Source of the DNA: Leptolyngbya sp. SIOISBB
GTDB taxonomy: Bacteria; Cyanobacteriota; Cyanobacteriia; Phormidesmidales; Phormidesmidaceae
NCBI GenBank assembly: GCA_010671905.1
Contig: JAAHII010000001.1
Location: 6,844,026-6,908,025, forward strand
Direction of reading: 5' to 3'
DNA: 64,000 bases
Shown in pieces: positions 1 to 8,949 of this stretch. The notes under the pieces are model-generated. The model made no database searches. It saw only the letters and a list, made by a program, of their open reading frames with translations, and was not told the origin of the DNA. The position numbers and the translations under genes were made by a program. Within the stretch, counting starts at the first letter, position 1. The number at the start of each line of letters is the position of its first letter.

Positions 1-157
1 GCTCAAGCCAAACAGTGACAAAAATGCTGATGGTGGCAGCAATTAATATCAAAGTCATTGGCAGCGGTAGCCACAGTGCCTTAGCGACTCCTGCAGGTAA
101 CCCGAGTTGAGTCAACAGCTCAACAAAACTTCGTTGGAGATCAATTCCCTGGCCCAT
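1..157 (-). CDS. ndhA: NAD(P)H-quinone oxidoreductase subunit 1 (NdhA), N-terminal part only
   Basis: The first 52 codons of a minus-strand gene that runs off the left edge. NdhA is the membrane subunit (NuoH/ND1 family) of the cyanobacterial NDH-1 complex in the thylakoid membrane, at the junction of the peripheral and membrane arms. The translation begins MGQGIDLQRSFVELL and continues through the conserved amphipathic start and the first hydrophobic helix (LWLPLPMTLILIAATISIF), ending at VTVWLE, as in cyanobacterial NdhA. The ATG is at 155-157. The remaining roughly 320 residues lie outside the window. The identification rests on remembered family sequence; the conserved order of residues makes it fairly safe. 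Confidence 0.85.
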   Translation of the reverse strand, partial: MGQGIDLQRSFVELLTQLGLPAGVAKALWLPLPMTLILIAATISIFVTVWLE

Positions 158-312
158 GTACAAGCCTCAGTGCGTCAGCGGTTAGTAAGCATTTCGTTAC
201 AGTGATTAGTATATCGCTCGGATGCGACGCCACCACCCCCGGCTGATAGGAACTTCTACCCGAGTCTATAGAAGAGACTCATCAATCTGGAAAATCCTGG
301 ACAACTGAAACT

Positions 313-345
313 AAAAAATGCGAAGTAGAAACAGCCTACTTCGCA
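313..345 (-). terminator. Rho-independent terminator
   Basis: On the minus strand a perfect 10-bp stem (TGCGAAGTAG / CTACTTCGCA, 319-328 and 336-345) with a 7-nt loop is followed directly by six T residues (313-318 read in reverse). It lies about 90 bases beyond the stop of the DUF1816 gene and probably ends the rlmB/DUF1816 transcript before ndhA. Confidence 0.85.
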
Positions 346-436
346 CCTAATATCCTTCAACTTATGGATAGGAATTTCACTGAAAGAGTTGAGAAACCTC
401 TACCTCAACGGGCCATTTGCCTCTCTGACGGCATCC

Positions 437-733
437 TTAAGACTGGCCGCTAAACACAGGAGCGGGGCCTGGAGCTTGGTCATCCATGCCTTCTTCGTAA
501 ACCGTTAATTGCTGAGGGGGAGTGCTCAGGGCGATCGCCTTGGCAGATAGCACATTGGAGCCCTCTTGTTGCAGATCGTCAATGTATCCCTGCTGTTGTA
601 ATTGCGCTTCTTGCTCTAGATCAAAAGGACCAAAATAGTATGTGCAAGCGGGCTCTGAGGTTTTCACCTCCAGCCACCACTTTTCCTCAGAGCCAGAAAA
701 TAAACCAAACAGCTTCTTAAAAAGATTTGCCAT
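437..733 (-). CDS. DUF1816 domain protein
   Basis: A 98-residue protein of a family confined to cyanobacteria. The conserved core is visible: WWLEVKTSEPACTYYFGPFD near residues 19-38, followed by a helix (EAQLQQQGYIDDL). The domain is small and compact and has been discussed as related to phycobilisome linker-type folds, but no activity is established and I do not assign one. It is the most downstream of the minus-strand group mrnC, rlmB, DUF1816, an order often seen in cyanobacteria; the gap to rlmB is about 80 bases. A strong terminator follows at 313-345. The ATG is at 731-733. Confidence 0.8.
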   Translation of the reverse strand: MANLFKKLFGLFSGSEEKWWLEVKTSEPACTYYFGPFDLEQEAQLQQQGYIDDLQQEGSNVLSAKAIALSTPPQQLTVYEEGMDDQAPGPAPVFSGQS

Positions 734-814
734 AGTGTGTACCCATCAAACTCTGCTTTGTCTGACCATGACCGGAAAACGGCTTCGATCTTGTTCCAAA
801 ATGGTTATACTCTG

Positions 815-1843
815 TCACTTTGCTTTTTGCAAAGAATTTAGATTTAGCCGTCCTGTCCACTGTTGACGATAAATCTCATAAAGCGCCATGCCTGTAGCAA
901 CGGACGCATTTAGACTAGCGGTTTTACCCGCTAGCGGAATTGATACGACTTCGTCGCAATTTTGCTGCACTAGGAGACTCAAGCCGCTGCCTTCAGCTCC
1001 AACTACCAGCACCGTAGCACTACTAAACTCGACAGTATGTATTGAGTGATTCGCCTCAGCAGCCAGTCCGTAAATCCAAAAATTCTCAGCTTTGAGGGTT
1101 TCGAGGGCTTGCCGCAGATTGACGACGCGAGCAATGGGCAAGTGCTCGATCGCGCCGGTAGCCACTTTAGCCACCGTTGAGGTGACACCCGCCGCCCGTC
1201 GCTGAGGAATGATCAGCCCTTGTGCCCCTAACGCTTCAGCGGTACGAATAATCGCCCCCAAATTGTGGGGATCGGTAATCCCATCAGCCGCTAACAGCAC
1301 GGGGCGGGGGGTGGACTCTTTGGCCTGGGTGATGAGGGCGTCCAGCTCCCAGTAGTCGTAGGGGGCAACTTGAGCAATGATCCCCTGATGGTTTTGACCT
1401 TGGGCCAGTTGGGTTAGGCGGCGCTGGTCCACTTCGTCAATGACGACACCATTGGCTTTGGCGTCATTGATTAAGGGTAGGAAGCGCCCATCATAACGAT
1501 AGCGATCGTTGATCCAGAGCCGGTTAAGCGTTCTCTCGCCTTCGAGAGCGGCTTTGATGGCATGGCGACCAAAGATCATGTCGGGTGATTCTTGTGGCGT
1601 ATCGGGATCGCTTTGGGTTGGAACAGCCGCTTGGACTGGGGCAACCTCGGGCCGATCTCGCTTCACCGGTTTGGCGGGGCGCTGGCGATCGCTTTTACGA
1701 TAGTTGCCGGATCGGCGATCACTTCGAGGTTTACGGGAAAACCGGTCTTGGCTGTAGCGCTTGCCACCGCTGCGCTTTTGCGGGCGATTAGACGATGGGC
1801 CGGATCTAGCAGATTTCTTCGCGGGTTTTGGGCGCTCGGTCAT
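815..1843 (-). CDS. rlmB: 23S rRNA (guanosine-2'-O-)-methyltransferase RlmB / TrmH family
   Basis: SPOUT-class RNA 2'-O-methyltransferase. The first 85 or so residues are a basic, Arg/Lys/Ser-rich, probably disordered extension, typical of cyanobacterial RlmB. A substrate-binding domain begins at MIFGRHAIKAALEG. The trefoil-knot catalytic domain shows motif 1 (NLGAIIRTAEALG, with the catalytic Arg), motif 2 (GAEGSGLS) and motif 3 (SIPLAGKTASLNASVATGMAL). It uses S-adenosylmethionine to modify a conserved guanosine of the large-subunit rRNA. An in-frame TTG exists at 1858, but the ATG at 1841-1843 (MTERPKPAKK) is the better start. It is preceded by mrnC on the same strand, and both act on 23S rRNA. 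Confidence 0.88.
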   Translation of the reverse strand: MTERPKPAKKSARSGPSSNRPQKRSGGKRYSQDRFSRKPRSDRRSGNYRKSDRQRPAKPVKRDRPEVAPVQAAVPTQSDPDTPQESPDMIFGRHAIKAALEGERTLNRLWINDRYRYDGRFLPLINDAKANGVVIDEVDQRRLTQLAQGQNHQGIIAQVAPYDYWELDALITQAKESTPRPVLLAADGITDPHNLGAIIRTAEALGAQGLIIPQRRAAGVTSTVAKVATGAIEHLPIARVVNLRQALETLKAENFWIYGLAAEANHSIHTVEFSSATVLVVGAEGSGLSLLVQQNCDEVVSIPLAGKTASLNASVATGMALYEIYRQQWTGRLNLNSLQKAK

Positions 1844-1919
1844 AATATCGAAATCCAAATACAGAAAAGAGTGGAGGCAACCCGCTGGGTAGAGCAGCCA
1901 AAATTGCCGAAAATCAATT

Positions 1920-2402
1920 TTAAGGAGAGGCTGTTGGCAGCGTCTCTGGAGAAATGGGTAAATAGGCCAGGATTTCCATCAACCGCTGGGAATCGGTGAG
2001 GTAAAGATAGCCCAGCAAGGCTTCCAAGGCAGTCGCTTGTTGATAGTCGCGTCGGCTCGCTCTCACCTTTCGCCCAGAAGTCGCATTACGGGCTCGCCGT
2101 AAGATATCTTTTTCCTCATCAGATAGATGGGGCCGCAAGCATTCTAGATAATCGGCTTGTTGCTCAGCTCGCACATGCCCGACCACTTGTTGATGAAAGG
2201 TGCGTACTTGCTGGGGAGGCACAAGCAGACGACTGCGCACGAAGAGCTCAAAAACGGCATCGCCTACGTACGCCAGCGCCAACGGCGAAAGCGATCGTAC
2301 TTGCTGGGCAGAGCAACCAGCCATCTTCTGCGACGATGCTAAAAGATGGCTGAAACCAACCACAGAGCCTTGAGCAGGAGAACTCTGGGAATCCTGAGCC
2401 AT
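1920..2402 (-). CDS. mrnC: Mini-ribonuclease III
   Basis: A 160-residue RNase III catalytic domain without a double-stranded RNA binding domain, the hallmark of Mini-III, which trims 23S rRNA ends. The RNase III signature region is LALAYVGDAVFELFVRSRL (with the metal-binding Asp), and the second acidic patch is ATALEALLGYLYL. An upstream TTG at 2423 is possible, but the ATG at 2400-2402 has an AGGA-type ribosome site about 8 bases before it and is preferred. The downstream neighbour rlmB also works on 23S rRNA, so the two likely form one transcription unit. Confidence 0.87.
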   Translation of the reverse strand: MAQDSQSSPAQGSVVGFSHLLASSQKMAGCSAQQVRSLSPLALAYVGDAVFELFVRSRLLVPPQQVRTFHQQVVGHVRAEQQADYLECLRPHLSDEEKDILRRARNATSGRKVRASRRDYQQATALEALLGYLYLTDSQRLMEILAYLPISPETLPTASP

Positions 2403-2441
2403 AAAGTTTCCTAGCCCTGCCAAAAGTCGTTATTGTTCAAT

Positions 2442-2804
2442 CTAACTTAAGTTCGCGATCGCCTCATCCACCGACGGCTGAATCGATAAAAACTTCTCTA
2501 GACGAACAAGCTTGACTGTTTGCATCACTCGGGGATTGGCAATGAGCTGCAAGCTACCTTGAGAATCTTTAGCTTTTTTAACCAGTTGGACTAAAGCCCC
2601 TAACCCAGAACTGTCAACAAAATCAATTCCAGAAAGGTCCAGAATGATGTGGCTAGGGCCTTGTGTCACGTGATTCCCCAGCACTTTACGAAAAGTTGGT
2701 TCTGAGAAAGCGTCCAAGAGCCCAGTGAGGCGAAAAATTTGAAAATTAGCCCTAACCTCTCTTGTGCCTCTTAAACTTACGGTCAGGGTCAGCTGTTCAG
2801 CGAT
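2442..2804 (-). CDS. STAS-domain anti-sigma factor antagonist, apparently with a non-AUG start
   Basis: SpoIIAA-like STAS protein. The phospho-acceptor loop is intact (DLSGIDFVDSSGLGALV), so it could be switched by a partner-switching kinase and phosphatase. The first conventional start is a TTG at 2715-2717, giving 91 residues, but that cuts off the first beta strands. The frame stays open upstream and encodes LTVSLRGTREVRANFQIFRLTG, which matches the N-terminus I expect for this cyanobacterial subfamily. In that extension the only plausible initiation point is an ATC at 2802-2804, exactly 6 bases after a perfect GGGAGG ribosome site (2811-2816). I therefore extend the gene to 2804. The family call is firm; the start is an inference. 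Confidence 0.75.
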   Translation of the reverse strand: MAEQLTLTVSLRGTREVRANFQIFRLTGLLDAFSEPTFRKVLGNHVTQGPSHIILDLSGIDFVDSSGLGALVQLVKKAKDSQGSLQLIANPRVMQTVKLVRLEKFLSIQPSVDEAIANLS

Positions 2805-2810
2805 GGGAAA

Positions 2811-2816
2811 CCTCCC
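2811..2816 (-). promoter_or_regulatory. Shine-Dalgarno GGGAGG that argues for an ATC start
   Basis: On the minus strand GGGAGG ends six bases before the in-frame ATC at 2802-2804. No ATG, GTG or TTG lies between it and the conserved STAS sequence, so the site decides the start of the STAS gene. Confidence 0.55.
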
Positions 2817-3231
2817 AGTACGTCACTCAGAATTTGAGCCCTAAGTATAGGATAGGACTTTTGTAACTGCAAGCTCTAATATCAATCTACTCAAATGGCG
2901 GTATATCAGGCATTTGAGAAAATCATGGCGAATGGTTTGAAGAAAAGCCTGGAGTCATTTTTGTGGGTTGATTTTTATCAATGCTAAAGGGGTGTCATCA
3001 TTGAACTGCTTAATCCCTTCGCTCCCTTCGCTCCTGCAGGGTGATCCAGGTTGGGTGAATTGATGACAGCGCTAAGCAGCGCCAGAGCTGCAAAAGTCCT
3101 TCAAAACTGCTGTGGTTAGCTGGAAAATCTGTTACTTTATTGCTGGGATACTACACCTGTAACACAAAGGTGACTAGACTATGGGGTAGTTATCCAGAAC
3201 ACATTGTCGATTCTTGGAGGTGTCTTCACCC
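2817..3231. other. Intergenic region between divergent genes
   Basis: About 415 bases between the STAS gene and the 3232 gene, which are transcribed away from each other. I see a short direct repeat (CCCTTCGCT twice, about 3017-3034) and AT-rich stretches that could hold both promoters, but no gene or structured RNA that I can support. Confidence 0.5.
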
Positions 3232-3576
3232 ATGCCCACACTTTCCCGTGCATCCACAACCGATATGGAAGTCACTAGCATCCGCCTAGAGAAAGAGCTC
3301 AAAGACAGCTTGAAGGCGATCGCGGGCAATCGGGGCTATCAAGCCTTGATTCGGGAAATTCTTTGGGCTTATGTGGAACAGCAGTCAGGAACGCCCAGCG
3401 GCACCCTGCAGCAACAAGACATCCGCGCCACCATTCCAGCGACGGCAGAACGGGCAGAGCGGTGCTTGGTAACCGGCCAGGCGATCGCCCCCGGCGAATC
3501 CATGTTGTTGGGGCTAACGCCTCAAGGCGCTTTGGTACCTATCTGTAAAACTGCTGCTGAGTCAACTGCTCCCTAA
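3232..3576 (+). CDS. Small cyanobacterial protein with ribbon-helix-helix-like segment
   Basis: A 114-residue protein. Residues 9-50 (MEVTSIRLEKELKDSLKAIA, then GYQALIREILWAYVE) have the beta-strand plus two-helix pattern of a ribbon-helix-helix DNA-binding domain. The C-terminal half (RCLVTGQAIAPGESMLLGLTP) resembles a small domain seen in other cyanobacterial proteins and has no function I can name. The ATG at 3232 follows GGAGGT by a normal spacing; an upstream in-frame TTG at 3214 overlaps that ribosome site and is rejected. It stands alone, between the STAS gene and the GH57 gene. A transcription-factor role is an inference from the fold pattern. Confidence 0.7.
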   Translation: MPTLSRASTTDMEVTSIRLEKELKDSLKAIAGNRGYQALIREILWAYVEQQSGTPSGTLQQQDIRATIPATAERAERCLVTGQAIAPGESMLLGLTPQGALVPICKTAAESTAP

Positions 3577-4115
3577 TCACTGTCGAACCAGTGAGACCTT
3601 AGATAATTGCAGTGATTGATCGTCGCAGGATAGACAGCTAAGAGTTGGATCCATGTTCTTGTTTCAGTTTCTCAAAAGACTTGATCGGTATCCAAGTAGA
3701 GTTTGAACCAGCATTGCGGCGATCGTTCGCTCTGTAGATAGCTGAGTTAATTGAGATTTAACGCAGACCGTTTTGCCGAGCGAGATCTTCAAAAGACATT
3801 GCCTGGGATCGCTACCTAAGGCCGTTGGGAAGCTCGTATCAATGACCTCTGAGCTCAGAATTAGGCTGAAAATTTTCCTGACAGACTCGCTAAAGGTTAA
3901 GAGCCTCACCCATTTAAGAGCGGGAAACTATGGGTTTGGGCCAGGTCAATACTGGTGTCTGCTAGCAATTTTGCCGCCATGCAGGATACAGACTTCGCAT
4001 GCAGTTCATTGAGATGGTTATTGAAGGTTTAGCTTTGCTTTTACAATTTGTCCAATACTTTTGTGGTGTCAGCTTCGCTTCGCCTCCATTTATCCAGTAG
4101 AGAAAATTAACCGTT
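3577..4115. other. Intergenic region upstream of the GH57 gene
   Basis: About 540 bases. Short open frames exist on both strands, but none has a ribosome site, a recognisable motif or cyanobacterial codon pattern. It presumably carries the promoter of the branching enzyme gene. I see no repeat or RNA gene. Confidence 0.45.
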
Positions 4116-5705
4116 ATGAGTATCGGATATCTCGCTCTTGTCTTGCATGCCCACCTGCCCTTTGTACGCCACCCAGAGAGTGACTTTGTATTAGAGGAAG
4201 AATGGCTGTTTGAGGCAATTACAGAGACATATGTACCCCTCATCACAATGTTTGAGGGACTCAAGCGAGATGGCGTTGACTTTAAGTTGACCATGAGCAT
4301 GACACCGCCGTTAGTGTCGATGCTGCGTGATCCGCTGCTGCAAGAGCGTTATGAAGAACACCTCAGTAAGCTCGAAGAACTGATTGAGTTAGAGGTAGAG
4401 CGCAATGAACATAATGGTCACCTGCGCTACTTAGCGGAGCACTACGCCGAAGAATTTAGCCACGTTCGTGAGATTTGGGAAAAGTACGATCGCGATCTGG
4501 TCAAAGCCTTCAAGCAATTTCAGGACAGCGGGAATCTAGAAATCATTACCTGCGGCGCGACCCACGGCTACTTTCCATTGATGAAAATGTATCCGGAAGC
4601 GGTGTGGTCACAAATCCAGGTGGCAGTTGAGAGCTATGCCGAACATTTTGATCGGGCCCCTAATGGCATTTGGTTGCCAGAATGCGCCTACTACGAAGGC
4701 GTTGAACGCATGCTGGCCGATGCGGGCTTAAGATACTTCTTAACCGATGGTCATGGCATCTTGTACGCCCGGCCTCGACCCCGATTTGGCTCCTACGCCC
4801 CCATTTATACAGAAACAGGGGTCGCCGCCTTTGGTCGCGATCATGAATCGTCTCAGCAGGTGTGGTCGTCGCAAGTGGGCTACCCTGGCGCTTCTGAATA
4901 TCGAGAGTTTTATCGTGACCTGGGCTGGGATGCTGAATATGAATACATCAAGCCTTACGTTATGCCTAATGGGCAGCGGAAAAATGTAGGTATCAAGTAC
5001 CACAAAATTACCGGCAAGGGGTTGGGTCTATCAGATAAAGCTTGGTACGATCCCTACTGGGCGAGAGAAAAAGCCGCCGAACACGCTGATAACTTTATGT
5101 TCAATCGTGAGCGTCAGGTTGAGCATCTGCATGGCATTATGCAACGCCCACCGATTATTGTGTCGCCCTACGATGCTGAATTGTTTGGCCACTGGTGGTA
5201 CGAAGGCCCCTGGTTCATCGACTATTTATTCCGCAAAACTTGGTTTGATCAAGGCACCTATGAAATGACTCACTTGGCGGATTACCTGCGCGACAATCCC
5301 ACCCAACAGGTGGCTAAACCCTCTCAGTCGAGTTGGGGGTATAAGGGCTTCCATGAATACTGGCTGAACGAGACTAACTCTTGGATTTATCCGCATTTGC
5401 ACAAAGCTGCTGAGCGCATGATTGAGCTCGCTAAACGTGAACCGGCTGATGATCTAGAATGGCGCGCCCTCAATCAAGCTGCCCGCGAATTATTGCTGGC
5501 GCAATCGTCTGACTGGGCCTTTATTATGCGGACGGGGACGATGGTGCCCTACGCGGTCCGTCGTACACGATCTCACCTCTCCCGCTTTACCAAGATTTGG
5601 GAAGATATCAACGACGGTAAGATCGATTCGGGTTGGCTGGTGAAACTAGAGGCGATCGACAACATTTTCCCGAATATCAACTATCGGGTTTATCGTTCGC
5701 TGTAG
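4116..5705 (+). CDS. GH57 family 1,4-alpha-glucan branching enzyme
   Basis: A 529-residue glycoside hydrolase family 57 protein, the usual length for the branching-enzyme branch of this family. It transfers alpha-1,4-glucan segments to make alpha-1,6 branches in glycogen. The N-terminal signature is YLALVLHAHLPFVRHPE (the HxH motif). The catalytic nucleophile is Glu189 in WLPECAYYEG, and the acid/base is Asp353 in VSPYDAELFGHWWYEG. The C-terminal helical part (SSWGYKGFHEYWLNETNSW) is also conserved in GH57 branching enzymes. The gene is monocistronic here. Related amylopullulanases and 4-alpha-glucanotransferases differ around the second catalytic motif, so branching is the preferred call, but activity is not proven by sequence alone. 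Confidence 0.88.
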   Translation: MSIGYLALVLHAHLPFVRHPESDFVLEEEWLFEAITETYVPLITMFEGLKRDGVDFKLTMSMTPPLVSMLRDPLLQERYEEHLSKLEELIELEVERNEHNGHLRYLAEHYAEEFSHVREIWEKYDRDLVKAFKQFQDSGNLEIITCGATHGYFPLMKMYPEAVWSQIQVAVESYAEHFDRAPNGIWLPECAYYEGVERMLADAGLRYFLTDGHGILYARPRPRFGSYAPIYTETGVAAFGRDHESSQQVWSSQVGYPGASEYREFYRDLGWDAEYEYIKPYVMPNGQRKNVGIKYHKITGKGLGLSDKAWYDPYWAREKAAEHADNFMFNRERQVEHLHGIMQRPPIIVSPYDAELFGHWWYEGPWFIDYLFRKTWFDQGTYEMTHLADYLRDNPTQQVAKPSQSSWGYKGFHEYWLNETNSWIYPHLHKAAERMIELAKREPADDLEWRALNQAARELLLAQSSDWAFIMRTGTMVPYAVRRTRSHLSRFTKIWEDINDGKIDSGWLVKLEAIDNIFPNINYRVYRSL

Positions 5706-6018
5706 TCCTTCGCTTCATGAACGGCAGCTAAGACTGATAGAGTTCGTCTTTTCTGTGTCTGTTCGCGGCTGGGAAAAACTGTCCGCATCGCTAAAATCCA
5801 AAATCAGCAAGATCTTCATCTTTGAATTCGGTAATGCTTTGCTCTTTTCGCAGGATCCTCTGAACGCGAAAGGCGTACGATATCTGTTCTAAGCAACTTC
5901 TTGCGAAGCGGTCATTAGGAGTGAGCTGCCAGCCCAGTTGACTGGCCCGCTACTCTCAAGGTCTTCAGCACCCGCTGTGGGTATTACTGCTCATCGTCAT
6001 CTATCCCTGGATCTTCAT
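5706..6018. other. Intergenic region after the GH57 gene
   Basis: About 310 bases with no convincing gene. A transposase remnant begins beyond it, so it may be debris around an old insertion. Confidence 0.4.
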
Positions 6019-6135
6019 CGCATTCCCCGGTGCCTCCTCAATGGTAGAAGCACCGTGCGCTGATGGGCCGTGGCGGGAATGGCCTTGGGCAGCCCGAAAC
6101 GGGAACGGAGACGTCGATAGAAGGTGCCGAGGGCA
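6019..6135 (-). pseudogene. Fragment of a transposase C-terminus (IS110-like)
   Basis: On the minus strand the frame reads ALGTFYRRLRSRFGLPKAI followed by PATAHQRTVLLPLRRH and then a stop. This resembles the C-terminal helix of IS110/IS116-type transposases, where a Tyr-Arg-Arg helix and an AhKlA-like segment are conserved. No other part of a transposase and no terminal inverted repeats were found nearby, so this is at best an old remnant. The call depends on a short match and is tentative. Confidence 0.35.
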
Positions 6136-6341
6136 GTATGACAAACTGGACGAGTCCCCCAGCAGAGCTGGGGATTTACGCTGATTAATTAGGTTGCCAA
6201 ACTGGACTGATGCCCGAGCCTGCTTCGGTTTACTGAAATACTGTGGAAAAACTTGGGGCGTTGACCGCCTCACAAGTCGATCAATTTGATGTTGGCTTGA
6301 TGATGCTCATGCCTGGGATCGAGTAGTGAAACCTTGGTGCA

Positions 6342-6735
6342 TCAAAGATGTGCCTTAATTAACAGTAGCGTTCCGGAGGTAATGCCAAACGCCAAGAAGC
6401 CGGATCCAATGACAATCATTTTCATCTTGAGACGACGAATCTGGTGTCTGCCACTGACGAAAATGTCGCGTGAATCCTGCTGACGGTCTGGTAAGGTCGT
6501 CAAAAAATCCAATGGCATAGGCGATCGCAGCCATTAGAAAAATTGCCACAGGAGCACTCATCGCCATGCCCTTAAGCTTACCGGCATCCATATCAAAGGG
6601 CACTGCAATCATAAATAGTCCCAGATAAACCGGAATCGCCAGCAAGCTGATCTGCAACATCAAGCGACAAAAAGCCTGAGGCACCATTAGCGGATCAGCA
6701 AGGGTCTGTTCGGGGGCGAATTTCATCACGTTCAT
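6342..6735 (-). pseudogene. Small membrane protein, interrupted by a one-base frameshift
   Basis: As written, the frame from ATG 6735 ends at 6355 after 126 residues with a tail (DENDCHWIRLLGVWHY) that looks wrong. If one base is removed from the six-A run at 6502-6507, the frame continues as GFLTTLPDRQQDSRDIFVSG, then a basic stretch (RHQIRRLKMKM) and a clean third membrane helix (IVIGSGFLAFGITSGTLLLI), ending at the TGA at 6342-6344. The corrected product has about 130 residues: two central hydrophobic segments and one at the C-terminus. I do not recognise the family. It may be a sequencing artefact in an intact gene or a true pseudogene. Confidence 0.6.
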
Positions 6736-6917
6736 AGGAATTGCCGGTGTAATAAGAGGACATATGGCCTAGTGCAGAGGGTGCCCATTACAAGTGTTCA
6801 AGACATCGCCTGGGCCTCATCTAGATTAATGAGCCGAAGATGATCTGAATTGGGCGAGCGAACTTTTACCCGCAGTCATCAGCAACCTAAATTTCTATCA
6901 TCCTAGCTTCGCTTCTG

Positions 6918-6970
6918 CGGCCTTAGATGAAGCTTCTACAGCCTTAGATGAAGCTTCTATGAGCTTAGAT
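6918..6970. repeat. 21-base tandem repeat, about 2.5 copies
   Basis: Two adjacent 21-base units (6918-6938 and 6939-6959) differ at one position and share CCTTAGATGAAGCTTCTA; a partial third (GCTTAGAT) follows. It lies in the non-coding space downstream of prfB. Confidence 0.7.
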
Positions 6971-7031
6971 AACATCAGCCCGAATCCTGAGCAGTGATAT
7001 CACTCAGTTCAAGCGAACAGGAGCCTGATGA

Positions 7032-8151
7032 CTACGGCGTTGTCGCCATCTGAGTGTCCTGCCTCAGGTACGCCTGAATGAAGGAGTCTAACTTGCCGTC
7101 CATGACATCGCTGACGGCAGTGGTTTCTTCATTGGTGCGAAGATCCTTCACCATTTGATAGGGATGGAAAACATAGTTACGGATTTGGTTACCCCAAGCG
7201 GCTTCGACCATGTCACCCCGAATTTCTGCAATGGCTTGAGCCTGTTGCTCCTGAGCAATGATCAGCAGCTTGGCCTTGAGTAAGGCCATCGCCTTTTCTC
7301 GGTTTTGTAGCTGCGATCGCTCTTGGGTACAGCGCACCGAAATCCCGGTCGGGATGTGGGTAATACGGACAGCCGTTTCTACCTTGTTGACGTTCTGACC
7401 ACCAGCTCCACCAGAACGGGAGGTTTTGATCTCCAAGTCTTTTTCAGGAATGTCCACTTCAATCGATTGGTCTAAAATGGGCATCACCTCGACCCCGGCA
7501 AAGCTTGTCTGCCGCTTACCATTGGCGTTAAAGGGAGAGATGCGGACCAAACGATGGGTACCTTTCTCCGACTTCAGATAGCCAAAGGCATAGCGTCCTT
7601 GAATCTCTAGCGTGGCGGACTTGAGCCCAGCTTCGTCACCTTCTGACTGTTCCACTAGGGCAACTTTGTAGCCTTGCGATTCTGCCCACCGGGTGTACAT
7701 CCGCAACAGCATTTCTGCCCAGTCTTGGGCATCGGTGCCGCCGGCTCCAGCGTTAATAGTCAATACAGCTCCACTTTTGTCATAAAGGCCAGACAACATT
7801 TGCTGCAGTTCCCAGAGGTCTAGAGCCCGCATCATGTCCGTTAGGGTTGCCTGAGCTTCTGAAAATAGGGTTTCATCAGCTTCCTCTTCTAACAACTCCA
7901 AAATAGCTTCGCTATCTTCGAGCTGCGACTGCCAGGTTTTTAGCTGTTCGAGTTGAGCTTTATTGTCATTGAGTTCCTGGAGGATTTGCTGGGCCTTTGC
8001 TTGATCGTCCCAAAGTTCTGGCTGAGCTGCTTGCTGTTCTAAATCTTGAATTTTGGCGGTCGTGGCATCGACGTCAAAGATACTCCTGAGCATTGCCCAG
8101 GCGATCAGTGAGCGTGGCGAGATCCCGTTTAAGGTCGGTCGTTTCCAACAT
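7032..8151 (-). CDS. prfB: Peptide chain release factor 2, with programmed +1 frameshift
   Basis: RF2 recognises UGA and UAA stop codons and releases the finished peptide. The main frame shows the RF2 codon-recognition tripeptide SPF (in [10 protein letters not shown]) and the catalytic GGQ loop ([16 protein letters not shown]). The gene does not start at 8093: an ATG at 8149-8151 opens a 25-codon frame ([18 protein letters not shown]...) ending in CAG GAG TAT CTT TGA C. This is the classic prfB autoregulatory site, with an internal Shine-Dalgarno-like AGGAG before the slippery CTT and an in-frame TGA at 8074-8076. Ribosomes shift +1 to continue as [11 protein letters not shown]2 thus controls its own level. 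Full length is about 371 residues. Confidence 0.95.
8073..8090 (-). promoter_or_regulatory. prfB: prfB programmed +1 frameshift site
   Basis: Minus-strand sequence CAGGAGTATCTTTGAC: an AGGAG ribosome-binding stimulator three bases before CTT, the in-frame stop TGA, and a following C that weakens termination. The same layout is used in Escherichia coli prfB. Confidence 0.93.
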
Positions 8152-8949
8152 GGCTGATGATGATGTTGCGTGAATTTCCATGCTAGGGCGATCGTGTTTA
8201 ATCAGCAACTTGCCGGTCGCGTCAGCCGCAATTCTCAATAAACGGCGTGGGGAGATTGAATACTGCTGGCTAGACGTTCAGTTCTGGCATTGCAGCTGTG
8301 ACGAGTTGTCAACATCAAGTTCTTAAGACGAAGGCCCAACTGAATGTCAAGAAACTAGGCATCCAGTCGCTTACAGCCGGTGAACTCCACGTAGCTTTTT
8401 TGAGGCGCGGGCAATGGGGAGCAATGATATCAAGAAGGATTTGTAGTTCAAAGGTTCTAATCCATAAGGAACATCGGCAAAAAATAGCAGTCAATTTTAT
8501 TAATGTTTCTAAACTCGCACTTGTGTAATCGATTCTGCATGGCACCGCAGACGTTAATGCTAGATGCTAATTTAATGTGAGTTAATCCAGTTTGGATAAT
8601 CTAAACTTTGGTGATTAAAAAGGGCCTCCTAGTTTTATGACAGCTGACTCATTTCAAGCTAAAAGCTACTAAAACGCCCTCAAATCAAACAATTTTTAGT
8701 TTGAAGACCATATTTTCTATAATTCATTTGATTATCAGGCAAGCAAATCATAACTCAATAGCCTGCCTGTAGGGGGTCAAACCCCTCATGGAGATCGCGA
8801 ATTCTTTTCAAAAAATTCATTAGGAAATGCATCATTTTTTATTCTATATTCGTTAATCTTTGGCAGAATAGATAGTAAGAATGAGCCTGAGTGTCACTCT
8901 TCAAATCGAATAATTTGATGCTGGGTTTAGTGAGTATCGCTATTACCAG
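8152..8949. other. Long intergenic region without a supported gene
   Basis: About 800 bases between prfB and the 8950 gene, which diverge. Two opposed open frames of 76 codons (about 8298-8545) overlap each other and have no motif or ribosome site, so I reject both. The stretch is AT-rich toward its right end and holds a small hairpin (AGGGG/CCCCT near 8772-8787). I see no structured RNA. Confidence 0.5.

Noticed and set aside
1592-1999. 135-codon plus-strand frame across rlmB and mrnC ends
   Set aside because: Shadow of rlmB; the sequence has no family features.
8298-8545. Two opposed 76-codon frames in the gap after prfB
   Set aside because: They overlap each other on opposite strands, have no ribosome site and no motif.
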